A program made the position numbers and the translations under genes. Under the pieces are notes generated by a model that saw only the letters and a program-made list of their open reading frames with translations, was not told where the DNA came from and ran no database searches. This document shows, in pieces, positions 40,919-51,098 of a stretch of DNA of 64,000 nucleotides (its first letter is position 1; each line of letters opens with the position of its first letter). The stretch lies in assembly GCA_956465555.1 (NCBI GenBank), contig OY101130.1:62001-126000 (forward strand), given 5' to 3'. Origin of the DNA: Nitzschia sp. pyKryTriq1. Its lineage: Eukaryota > Bacillariophyta > Bacillariophyceae > Bacillariales > Bacillariaceae.

Positions 40919-41592
40919 TACGAAACCTCATCTGTACCACATCGGAATTTTGGCGCGACGGCCCGCCCGCGCGCTGACGCTACTCCGACTGCTACGCTTC
41001 CGACGTCCATGACAAATGGCCTAAGGCCTTTTTCTGTTGTCTGTCAGTCGTTGCCCGTACAGTCGAAAAGTCGAAAAGTCGAATCCTCTACTAATCGATT
41101 AATCGAATCCACAAATGGCAGTTACAAAATAGTCCAGAAAATTTACAAGTCCACAGCGACCTCTGACATTGTGTTGCATGTGCTTGTGTTTATTTGTTTA
41201 TTACTTTGTATGAATTCGTTCGATCATTCGGTTATTCGAACAGTTGATTCTTCTATCTTTCTACTATTCGAATCGTCTCATGTCAGAAGTCACTTTGGAC
41301 TTGTAAATTCTTGGGATTATTTTGTATCTGCCATTTCGTGGATGTCAGAGGTTGCTTTGGACTTGTAAAGTTTTTGGACTATTTTGTAACTGCCATTTGT
41401 GGATTCGATTAATCGATTAGTAGAGGATTCGACTTTTCGACTTTTCGACTGTACGGGCAACGACTGACAGACAACAGAAAAAGGCCTTAGGCCATTTGTC
41501 ATGGACGTCGGAAGCGTAGCAGTCGGAGTAGCGTCAGCGCGCGGGCGGGCCGTCGCGCCAAAATTCCGATGTGGTACAGATGAGGTTTCGTA
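40919..41592. mobile_element. Foldback (MITE-like) element with 250-bp inverted arms and TA flanks
   Basis: The left arm (40920-41169) is an almost perfect inverted copy of the right arm (41342-41591), with only a handful of mismatches. The arms are separated by a 172-base spacer. The outer ends read CGAAACCTCATCTGTACCAC, and TA lies directly outside each end (40919-40920 and 41591-41592), as for Tc1/mariner-type or Stowaway-like insertions. The spacer's right part is a degraded copy of the arm's inner end (GGACTTGTAAA...TGCCATTT). There is no transposase frame; long open stretches on both strands simply reflect the palindrome. It would need a transposase from elsewhere. Confidence 0.75.
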
Positions 41593-41609
41593 AAGCATCG
41601 AATAAATAA

Positions 41610-41733
41610 TGAATACTCCGAAATCCATCTGGCCAAGAAATCGACGTACGCACGCACGCCCTTCAAGTTCTGAATACTCCGAAATCCATCTGGCCAAGAA
41701 GTCGACGTACGCACGAATTCGCCCTTGAAGTTC
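41610..41733. repeat. 61-63-bp tandem duplication
   Basis: Two adjacent copies (41610-41670 and 41671-41733) of a unit beginning TGAATACTCCGAAATCCATC and ending CAAGTTC/GAAGTTC, next to the right end of the foldback element. They differ by a few changes around the CGCACG repeat. Confidence 0.85.
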
Positions 41734-42128
41734 TGGTAAGTACTTATTCTGCGTAGAAAAGACATTTTTATGGGTTCTGAATGCCCTTCTTCGTTCGACT
41801 ATTTTTATTTAGTTGTGGTATTTTATGCACTCGTACTGCTGGTACATGGTACATGATTCTACAGCCGCCTACGCATGCAGCAGCACAGCACAGAGAACAC
41901 AACATCGCTAACAACTGTACCGGTATTGCACGGTGCAGTACTTGTGGAAATAGTCTTTTACTACAGTACTACAGTCTACTACAGTCTACAGACGTCTACG
42001 CGCGAAGCGAAACCGAAAATTGCTTGATTTTGTTTTTTTAGCGTTACAATTTTCGTGAAAGAAAAAAAGAAACAAACAAACAAACAAGTATTGTAAGACA
42101 TAAGTAATATCATACCATCATCCATACC

Positions 42129-43637
42129 ATGAGCGGCACCAATATTAGTATTAGATTTGAAACGGAGGAGCAAAAGTCGATGCGTCGAATGCAAGAGAAC
42201 TCGGCGGCTCTGATGCAAGAGGTGGGCAAGGCTGCGCCGGCGGCGAGCGGCAGTCCGAGTACTAGACACAACAACAACAACAACAACGCGGTTGGCCGCA
42301 GCATCACCAGCTCCAGCGGCGGCGATTCCGAGCCATCGGCCTCTCGTTCCGCAGCCACTACGTATACTACCACAACTAGTAGTTCACCCTCACTTGCCTC
42401 GCAAAAGCTATCCAAGGAAACATTGCAAACCTTGGACGAAACTGTGGATTTCTACTTGACGTCGGGGAGAAATATTAATCATAGTATTCATACTGGAGGA
42501 GGAGTGATGGCACCCGGAGGACCGTTGCGGGAAGAGTACATCCAGAGAAAGCAGCAGCAACAGCAACATCAGCAACAACAACAACAACAACAGTATGAAT
42601 CCTCCTCGTCTACAAGTCGCTCGCCTCAAGAGAAGCAACAACAACCGCGAGATAAGCCAAATCCAGAAGATGTTCCTGTAAGTACAAATCTATTTTTGTA
42701 GAAGTCAACAGACGCTACTACCTGCTTCACTGCCTGACACTGGAACGTGCTTGTGGATATATACTCACTCTTTATTTTTCTGCTACTACTTGTTGCTTGC
42801 CTACTATAGGAGGTACTAGCTTCTGCTGCTTCTGCTGATTCCTCCGTTCCTCATGTAGCCGCCGCCGCCGCCGCTGCTGGTACGGGACGCAAGAAGCGGC
42901 CTTGTGGAGAAATGGGCGATGCCCATCACAATGGCATTCTTGGCAAGAGCAGCCATAATGATATCGGTCACAAGAGACCGAAACAAGGTGACGACTCCCA
43001 GCACGACACCGGTCGTGGCCCAAGCAATACTTCGGAATCGAGTGAAGAAGACAATAACATGGAGATTGTGCCTGATCACTTGAAGAAGCCTAGTATGTAC
43101 GAATGGGCGAGATTGCTCAACAAACGACCTAGCGATGCCAGTAATCGTGATGAAATCAAAAATTGGTTGTTAGAAGTTCTACGAGTCACTGCTGCCAGTG
43201 AGGCCGACGATGAGCAAAACCTCAAAGTCACTTGTTCCTCCTCTGGTGGTGGCACCAGTGGTGGTTCATCGTACGGGGGAGCGACCTATGATGAGTATGA
43301 GAGCAGTAGCAGTGATTTAGATCGGACCGATCTACAATCCAACTCGAGTTCTTCTTCTGGAAATTTAATGAGGAATCATCATCATCAGCAGCAGCAGCAA
43401 CATCAGCATCGTCAACAAGAAGCGGATACTCGATCGGATGGAAGCTCGGTAGATGACTTGGAAGCGAACAATGAAGAACGATGGAATCATCATCATCATC
43501 ATCGTCATCATCATACTGGAAAAGAGCAAGCAGTCGCTTCAACAAAACCCGCTACCGACACACAACAACAACAGCAGCAGCAGCAACAACCGCAGCAACA
43601 AACCCAGGAAGAGGAAGTCGCAGCCAAATCGGGCTAG
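42129..43637 (+). CDS. W-LL/WL-VL family paralogue F (2 exons)
   Basis: Exons 42129-42677 and 42810-43637; 132-nt phase-0 intron (GTAAGT...TATAG); 458 residues. N-terminal box ISIRFETEEQKSMRRMQENS then AALMQEVGKAAPAASG; middle box KETLQTLDETVDFYLTSG; a Gln-rich linker; exon 2 starts EVLASAASADSSVPHVAAAA and has a basic GRKKRP. The core is PSMYEWARLLNKRP...IKNWLLEVLRVTAA (~43087-43190). The tail keeps SSSDLDRTDLQSNSSSSSG and RSDGSSVDDLEANNEE but is extended by Gln/His-rich repeats. It is intermediate between the B/E and A/G subgroups in the core and closest to B/E in N- and C-terminal boxes. No disruption is visible, so it is probably functional. Function unknown. Confidence 0.75.
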
Positions 43638-43936
43638 AGTATAGTAGACTATCTACATAAAAAATAAAATACATGCATTTGCAGAACGTCGACGCACCAC
43701 ATATCCTCTGACTCAATCATACTTCGTATCGCCTACCGGTACTACTCGAACGTAGGGTGTTGGAAAGAAGCGGACTTCTATTACTACTACTAATGTACTA
43801 CTGGAAATACAATAATGTTATACTAACAACAAAATTGCAAAGCAAGTACGCTCTTGTTAGTGGATATTCTTCTAGAGTACAAGCTGGTCCGCCCCCCTGG
43901 CTGGATCGTGCAGCGCCACACAACACTACTAGTAGT

Positions 43937-45374
43937 CTACGATTGTTTTTGTTCTGGTGGTGGTTGCTCCTGAGGACTCGCCGACGCAGCTGCCGTACTA
44001 CTACAAACAGATCGAATCATTTTCATCGCGGAAGTAGTGTGCTTGTGCTGGGACCCGAGCACAGATTCAAAAATACCTGCCGCACGGACCCAGTATGTGA
44101 CGGCTTGGTTCGATTTGTTCCATTTGTGATGTGCCTTGCCAAGTTTGTAGTACAACATAGCGCACGCCACTTGGGTTCGGCCCAAGTATCCATTTTCGGT
44201 GGCCAAGGCAGCTTCGTACTCTTTGATGGCTGCTTCGGGACTCTTGTTAATATCCAGCAACCAATCCCCCGTTTGCTCATGACGTACCGACTGCGGGATG
44301 GATTCGACATACTCTGTAGCGACAGATTCTTGGTACCCCATGTCCAAGATCAGCTCCACCATTCGCTCCACAATCTTGATGGTATGTCGATGGTTTTGAC
44401 CGTATTTGGAATAGAAGATCACCAAGGCTTGACGGTACTCCACCACGGCACGATCCCAGTTCTTCTGTCGATGGTAGCATCGTCCAATCTTGTAGTAGAG
44501 ATCTCCACAGTCGGCCAAGGGCCGCCCGGGGACGGCAGGATTCAAGTGACGACGAAGGTATTCGAATTTGACGGCCGTGCGGTACGCATCGATGGCTCGA
44601 TCATACTTGCCACTGTCCTTGAACGAATCACCCTTTTGATCTTGTTCAATGCAAGTCATAAACTTCTTCCAATACAAGTCCTTCTCCTTTTCGGTCTTGA
44701 CTCCTTTGGCGTCCAGGGACTTGTTGATCCAGTTCGAGACGACATGGCACTTGTCTTGATTACCATCAGCCATTTCGTATTGAATTCGAAAGCATCGATA
44801 GAAGTCATCGAGAGCACGGTCAAATTCATCTTGCAAAAAATGAATCGTTCCAACCCACAGATAACATTTGGCCGTTTCGGGATCGTTCCTTCCTCGAATA
44901 TCCTCACGGATTTCCAAACTTTGTGAGAATTCTCGCATGGCATTGTCGAGATCCGAGTCCGTCCAGTAGTTCAAGCCCGTATCGAAGTACTCTTTCGCCA
45001 TTTGTAACTGAAACTCTTCTTGCTCGTTTCGTTCTTCCGTTCCATCCATAAACATTTCGACTGGCATATCGCCCAGCAGGCCAAGATCGTCGTTGTCATC
45101 CTCGACATCACATTTGATTCGAACGGCTTCGATTTCATCCTGAGAAGAAGAAGAAGAAGAAGTTTGAGTACGGGGGCATGACTACGTGTATGATGGCTCA
45201 ACAATATCTTGGTATTCAATTTCTACTTACGAAGGATTCTTCAACATTCTCCTCTGGAGTCGTCACAGCGGCTTCCGCCGACAGCTTTTCTCCATCGGCA
45301 TGGTCGGGGGCAGAGAAACTCTCCGCCGGAGTCAATACAGTTGTGGGAGACTCTCCTCTTTGTTCTTCGGCCAT
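43937..45374 (-). CDS. TPR-repeat protein 1 (2 exons)
   Basis: Exons on the minus strand 45374-45231 and 45139-43937; 91-nt phase-0 intron (GTAAGT donor, CTTCTT tract then CAG); 448 residues starting MAEEQRGESPTTVLTPAES. Exon 2 carries a series of tetratricopeptide helices: QMAKEYFDTGLNYWTDSDLD, AMREFSQSLEIRE, AKCYLWVGTIHF, ALDDFYRCFRIQYEMA, GDSFKDSGKYDRAIDAY, DLYYKIGRCYHRQKNWDRAV, AAIKEYEAALATENG and LYYKLGKAHHKWNKSNQAV. These repeats form protein-binding scaffolds, and the arrangement resembles kinesin-light-chain-type TPRs. The end is Ala/Gln/Pro-rich. It lies head to head with a paralogue (46210). The partner proteins cannot be told from sequence. Confidence 0.85.
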
Positions 45375-46209
45375 GGCGTTGGATGCTTGCTTGCTTGCTT
45401 GATTGATTGATCAGAGAAATATATTGAATTGGACTATGAGCAACGAGGAGTACTTGTTGGCTAATGTCACGCCAAAGATGTACTTCCAAACCAAGAAGAA
45501 GTTGCATGGATGTGAATCTTTGGAAAAAAAGCAATCGGTTTTGCCTATGTATTCCTAATCGGGCTGGAGATCCTCGTAACTGTTAGAGCTCTCGGCGGCA
45601 TATACTCTTCATGAATGAATAGCTAATATATCGCCGCTCTCGCTAAGTAATTTCAGTTACTTAGGGATACACACTCGCAACTTTCCGATAGAGCCTAGTC
45701 ACCGAATGTCTCGCGGGCTCGCTTGTATTTTATGTGTCGTTCGGCGGGCGCGCAAAGGAAGTCCTTCGCGTGACCGCGTGACCGCGCGTGACAGATTTGG
45801 GGGAAATAGTAGTAGGGACAGTCGGTTTCCACTACATGTACCTCTTCCGCCCCTAAAAACAATACAATATCCATGACTCAAAAATTTTGGCATATCGAAA
45901 GGGCTCGAGCCAATCTTTTGGAGATAAGCCCAGCGGCATACAAAAATAGAATACTTAGATAAGAGAGCGAGTTATATAACATCCATCCATGTAGGTCTAC
46001 ATAGACCATACGACATTTGGATACACGTGCCGTGTCAGTGTCCTTTTTGTCAAGTGCGAAAACCGTCTCTATGATGATTTGAGTGACGCTCCTTTCTTCG
46101 TTCACACAAGTTTCTCGAGTTTGTTGACACCGGTACCGGTACCGGTAGTGATAGGGAGAGGATCACCCTCTGCTATACTGTTACTTGCATACAAAGAATC
46201 CAGAGCAAT
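45375..46209. promoter_or_regulatory. Shared divergent promoter region of two TPR genes
   Basis: 835 bases separate the two starts. A GCTTGCTTGCTTGATTGATTGA run lies directly upstream of TPR gene 1, and an ACCGGTACCGGTACCGGTAG palindromic run (~46130-46149) lies upstream of TPR gene 2. No gene is supported between them. Confidence 0.4.
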
Positions 46210-49011
46210 ATGCTTTCCGATAACATCAGCCTCCGACGACCATCACCTCCAACGAAAGCTCCTGATGTCCTCCTCAACAACGATGACAAGAGCAGGACGA
46301 GGAGGGACCACGAAATAATCATCATGGCGACAACGACAGACGAAACAAACAAAGGGAGACACAAGAAGATACTACGGGTGCCTCAGGGCGGCGGCGAAGG
46401 CGACGACGACGATCAAAGAGAGGAGTGTCCACCATCTCATACCGCACAATTACTTTTGGATGAAAACGGATACGAGTATCGGTCCGCCGCTCCTACTACT
46501 GCTGATCATCATGCTCCTGTCACTGCTGGTGGTGGGGAAGAAGAAGACGTACATCCTAGTATCGAATTTCTTACCGATCATCATCGGTTAGATCAATATG
46601 ATGAGCGGCACTGGTACGAGGACGACCAGGAGGAACTAGTGCGAGGATGCCCAGCACGCTCTTCCTCCAACAATGTAGCGCTTGAAATGTTGCTGTTCGG
46701 TGAAAGCGAAGAAGAAGGCAACGATCAAGAAGAAGAAGAAGAAGAAGAATTTCATCTTCAAATGGCAAAAGAGTACTTTGATCGAGGGATGGATTACTGG
46801 ACCGACTCGGATATGGACAATGCAATGAGAGAATTCTCGCAGAGTTTGGAAATTCGAGAAGATATTTCTGGTGGACGAAAGGATCCCGAAACGGCCAAGT
46901 GTTATCTATGGGTCGGAACGATTCATTTTTTAAAAGAGGATTGGGAACAGGCACTGGACGACTTTTCTCGATGCTTTCGAATACAATATGAGCTCAGCAT
47001 GATCCACCACGAGGATCATGGTGGTGATGATAATGATGCATGTCATGTCGTCAGGAACTGGATCAACAAATCGTTGGATGCCAAGGGCGGAATGAAGAAG
47101 AGTACGAGTACACAACAACAACAACAACAACAAGCAGTCAAGAAATGGTATTGGGAACAATTCATGGACGCGATCGAACAAGAGCAAAGCGGTGATTCTT
47201 TCATGGAAAAGGAAGACTACGATTTAGCTATCGAATCGTACAAAAGGGCTCTCCGACTCGAATACGGTCGTCGAGATCTCAGTCCATCCAACCCAGAAAG
47301 ATTCTTGGCCGACTGTGGAGACCTTCATTATAAGCTGGCACGTTGCTACCATTTGCAAACAACAAAAAGAAACTGGGACTCTGCTTGGACCGAGTATCGT
47401 CAGGCACTCTTGATTTATACTAGCGACCCCAAGTTTGTTGGTTCCAGACATCGCCGCGGCTATGCCGCCCGGACCAAGGAACAAATGGTGGAACTGGCAC
47501 TCGAAATGGGGTATCCGTATTTCGAATCGGAAGATTACGTCCAGTCGATCCCTACGGCCATTCGTCACGAACAAAATGGCGATTGGTTATTACTGCATGG
47601 CGACGACGACGATAACTATCTCGATGCGGCGATTCAGGAGTACGAGGCGGCCTTGGAAATCGAAACTGGATCCATCATTGGCAATGCCCAAGCCGCATGT
47701 GCCCGATTGTATTACAAACTGGGAAAGGCATCCTTTGAACGTTCTTCTCGAAAAAAGGCCCACAGCAGCAACAAATTCTTCCAACACGGGCCACCGGTCT
47801 CGAGGAGGATGTATGACGAAGAACAACCATTCAGTGATCATTGGATAAAGAACGACGAATCGGCACTCAACCAAACCTTCACGCAGACGAGTCAGGACGA
47901 CACAGCACCACCACCAGACCTACTAGGAGGAGGAGAGGAGGAACATCTAGTAGTGTCATTCTTCAAAGAAAACACGGAAGAAGATCACAACGCTTACCCT
48001 GCTGAATCAACAACAAGGAGAACGATCGATGAGGGCATACTTGCTGATCATGGCATCCTTGGTGGTGCTGGTGGTATGACTGTCTGTTCTTCTCCCTCTT
48101 CATTGATTTCGTCCTTTAGCGTCCATTGTCACGAAGATCCTGGCAATGAAGATGTTTCCATTATTTCGGCACGCACTGCCATGGAGGACCAAGCACGAGA
48201 TCAACTCCTACTACCACTATCGAGCCGCTCCATGATGATGATGATGATGACTGAAGAGAGAATGATGTTGGAAATGATTCTTCAAGATCATTGCGGCGAT
48301 AGTAGTAGCACTACCAGGAGCTACACACCAAATGATAATGATGACGATGACGAAGGAGTGGAAATAATTGTGTTTGAAAAACAAGAGGACGAAGAACGAG
48401 ATGATAATGATGACCAGCAGCCGCCTACTACTAGTAGGAGTACTACTATCTGCTGGCAAGCATATTCTGAAGAAGAAAACGCGGATGACGTCCACCCCAT
48501 TTTGACGGAAGCCTCCACAGAGGCTGTTATTGAGGCGAAGACGACGACCACCACCACCGCCACCACCACACATCAAGAAGAACCCTCCTCGTCTCTGCTA
48601 GAATTCGCCTTCGCCACTACAAGAACGGTATCTTCATCTTCTTCATCATCATCACCACCGCCGCCGCCGCCGCCACCATCAAAAGAGAACCACCAGCTGC
48701 AGCAACAACAACAAGAACTTGAGCAGTGTTCAAACCATACTTCGTCTGATGGTCGTGCTGGTGGTGTTACAAAAACTATAAGTCAATCCAGCACGAGATC
48801 CACCAGCAGAGTTGAACGGCGACGACGACGACGACGACAAAGGAGGCGAAGGAAACAACAACAAGAAGAAGAAGAAGACCACCGAGGAACAACAACAAGA
48901 ACAAGCCTACAACACAAAGGGGGCCGAGCAGGACGACCATCACGGAAAAAGAAATCTACTACAACTAGTACTACTAGTACTACTGCTGCAGGTCCACAGC
49001 ACCAAGAATAA
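46210..49011 (+). CDS. TPR-repeat protein 2 with long low-complexity tail
   Basis: Single open frame, 933 residues, ATG at 46210. After a ~170-residue acidic N-terminus, the TPR block (~46750-47750) closely follows TPR protein 1: QMAKEYFDRGMDYWTDSDMD, AMREFSQSLEIRE, AKCYLWVGTIHF, ALDDFSRCFRIQYE, DLHYKLARCYHLQ and LYYKLGKASFERSS. The final TPR of the sister (HKWNKSNQAVTYW) is missing; the sequence diverges after KLGKASFE into Asp/Glu/Ser/Thr-rich sequence and a very basic, RRRRRRQRRRRKQ-type end with RPSRKKKS, which may be a nuclear or RNA-binding tail. The tail may contain unrecognised introns, so its exact form is uncertain. It probably arose by inverted duplication with TPR gene 1. Confidence 0.75.
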   Translation: MLSDNISLRRPSPPTKAPDVLLNNDDKSRTRRDHEIIIMATTTDETNKGRHKKILRVPQGGGEGDDDDQREECPPSHTAQLLLDENGYEYRSAAPTTADHHAPVTAGGGEEEDVHPSIEFLTDHHRLDQYDERHWYEDDQEELVRGCPARSSSNNVALEMLLFGESEEEGNDQEEEEEEEFHLQMAKEYFDRGMDYWTDSDMDNAMREFSQSLEIREDISGGRKDPETAKCYLWVGTIHFLKEDWEQALDDFSRCFRIQYELSMIHHEDHGGDDNDACHVVRNWINKSLDAKGGMKKSTSTQQQQQQQAVKKWYWEQFMDAIEQEQSGDSFMEKEDYDLAIESYKRALRLEYGRRDLSPSNPERFLADCGDLHYKLARCYHLQTTKRNWDSAWTEYRQALLIYTSDPKFVGSRHRRGYAARTKEQMVELALEMGYPYFESEDYVQSIPTAIRHEQNGDWLLLHGDDDDNYLDAAIQEYEAALEIETGSIIGNAQAACARLYYKLGKASFERSSRKKAHSSNKFFQHGPPVSRRMYDEEQPFSDHWIKNDESALNQTFTQTSQDDTAPPPDLLGGGEEEHLVVSFFKENTEEDHNAYPAESTTRRTIDEGILADHGILGGAGGMTVCSSPSSLISSFSVHCHEDPGNEDVSIISARTAMEDQARDQLLLPLSSRSMMMMMMTEERMMLEMILQDHCGDSSSTTRSYTPNDNDDDDEGVEIIVFEKQEDEERDDNDDQQPPTTSRSTTICWQAYSEEENADDVHPILTEASTEAVIEAKTTTTTTATTTHQEEPSSSLLEFAFATTRTVSSSSSSSSPPPPPPPPSKENHQLQQQQQELEQCSNHTSSDGRAGGVTKTISQSSTRSTSRVERRRRRRRQRRRRKQQQEEEEDHRGTTTRTSLQHKGGRAGRPSRKKKSTTTSTTSTTAAGPQHQE

Positions 49012-50040
49012 TCAAGATCATCATGATGATTATCAATCAATCGTGCAACCGACACAGCACCAACTCGCGGCAGCTACCGTTATAGTATTGCCGCTCAGAG
49101 GAAAAGCCAGCGGGCAGACAAGTAGTACCTGTAGTAGTAGCAGCAGCAACAACAGTAGCACTAGCTTCGCCAGCAGCATGAAGGAAGGAGGACGACGAAC
49201 AGAACGAGAGAGGATCCACTACTAGTACTACTATACCATCCATCATGGAATATGCCGCACGAATACTATTATACTACGACGTATGCTGCTTGTAATCTTT
49301 TCATTCTAGTATAGCTCCCAGGTATCTTCGTTGGATTAACGTAGAGTCGTATCGTAGTACTAGTAGTGTTTGTGCATATTATTTTTTGAGATTACTATTA
49401 TATTTATGATGAACAATACGGGTCGGGCAGTAGTACTAGCAATAGCAATATCTAAATCTTTTTAAACTTGGTCTATCTAGCGCCACGACACCAGAGGCTA
49501 GGACACGAGATCGGTCCATAGAAAGGGTCGGGCAGTAGTACTACTACTGCAGCTACTAGACGACCTACTTTGTCCGTCTACGGGTACTGTTTGTCCGTCT
49601 ACGGGTACTGTACTTCAGTCGGACACTGCTTTGACTGTTCGATGAGCGTCCGTCTTATCGACGGTACGTACCTCGTACGGTAGAGAGCGCACCGCCCGCC
49701 AAAAGCCCATACGAGCGTGCAGCGCTACAACGGATAAATCCAAAACCTCCCAAACGATACTACTGTAGTTGGAGATTGGATCTCCCGCCAGATCTTTTCA
49801 ATTCAATTCAATTCCCACAATCTTGTAGCCATCATGTGTCTCGGCGGGAGGCATAACAATATGAAGGTGCGTCTCCATCATAAACTTCACTTCTCCGACT
49901 TGAGAAGCGTGGTGGTAGCAGGTACGAGTATCACCATCCCATATCTTGCACATAGCTTGATCGAAAGAGCAGTCTACTACCCTATTAGAGTCACCAGTCT
50001 ATAGCAATACCAGTAGCAGCAGTAGCAGGAATTGAGTAGA
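49012..50040. other. Intergenic region
   Basis: About 1 kb. A short direct repeat TTTGTCCGTCTACGGGTACT occurs twice in tandem (~49569-49609), and GGTCGGGCAGTAGTACTA occurs near 49423 and 49527. Purine/pyrimidine TAGTAG repeats are common. No gene is seen. Confidence 0.35.
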
Positions 50041-51063
50041 ATGGCATCATCAGCATCAGCATCAGCATCAGCATCGAGCTTCGTCTCGGCGCCCTCGTTG
50101 GTCGGAATCATCTCTGCGCCATCGACAGCTTCTCGAAAAGTCTCGAAGGGAGGAGGAAGAGGACGTGGAGGTGTCGAGAAGGAGAAGGAGAAGGAACAAG
50201 GCTCGGAGCACACGGGGAGGAACAGCAGCAGCATCAGCAGCAGCAAGCAAAAGAGCCAGCAGTTGCCCTTGCGACGATGGAACGATTATTGTTTACGGTG
50301 AGTATGGCCATTGCATGTGCTAATTTTATATTTCGAGAAGCAAGGCGCAACAACCACAACAACCTTATTGTCAATCTGCTCATCCATTATTATCTCTTTT
50401 TTGTACGAATACTGGTACTCTTTGTACTCGTACTCGTACTGGTAGTATCGTAACCATTATCCTTTCCTTGTTGGCACAATGCGCCTCGATATTGGTCATT
50501 GACTCTTGTGATTTTTTTGAAACGGCTCTTCATGTGTTTGAACCATCCTTGACGGATATACAGCTGCTGGCATCATCATCATCATCAGGGTCATCAGGAT
50601 CACCATCTTCTTCTTCTTCCAATGGGGGTTGGTGGGAAGCCGTGGATTCCTTGTATGTGGTTCGAGTGGGCCTCTTTCGATTTTCAACCACTCTTGCCAT
50701 GTCGGCCAAGGAATCCTTGCTGGGTGGTATTCTGAGTGGTGCCAACGATGAGCAACAGCAACGTTGCTTCCACTATTCTTCTCTCTCCCCGTCTCTGGAT
50801 ATTATTTGGAATGCGACGGAACACGACGTCCTTCCTCCCACATCTTCCTCCTTATCCGCCAAAAATAATAATAATGACATGATCATCACTGGGGTAGCAA
50901 CAGTAGAGGATCCTTCTTTTGATCCCTACTTGACGGCGGCCCAGTGGTGTTCCGTCGCTGCTCCGTCAGTCGCCGCATTGGCCAGTCTCTGGTTGGGATT
51001 GTTAGTACCGCTGCTAGTACTATTGCGGAATCGTGGTCGTTGTTGGGGCAACAACAGCAACAA

Positions 51064-51098
<35 letters not shown>

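Noticed and set aside
40841-41697. Two long open frames with the same sequence on opposite strands
   Set aside because: Both are produced by the inverted arms of the foldback element; no transposase motif is present.
43757-44926. Long plus-strand open frame (389 codons) opposite TPR gene 1
   Set aside because: It lies fully antisense to a well-supported TPR exon; the openness follows from codon bias on the other strand and no family features appear.
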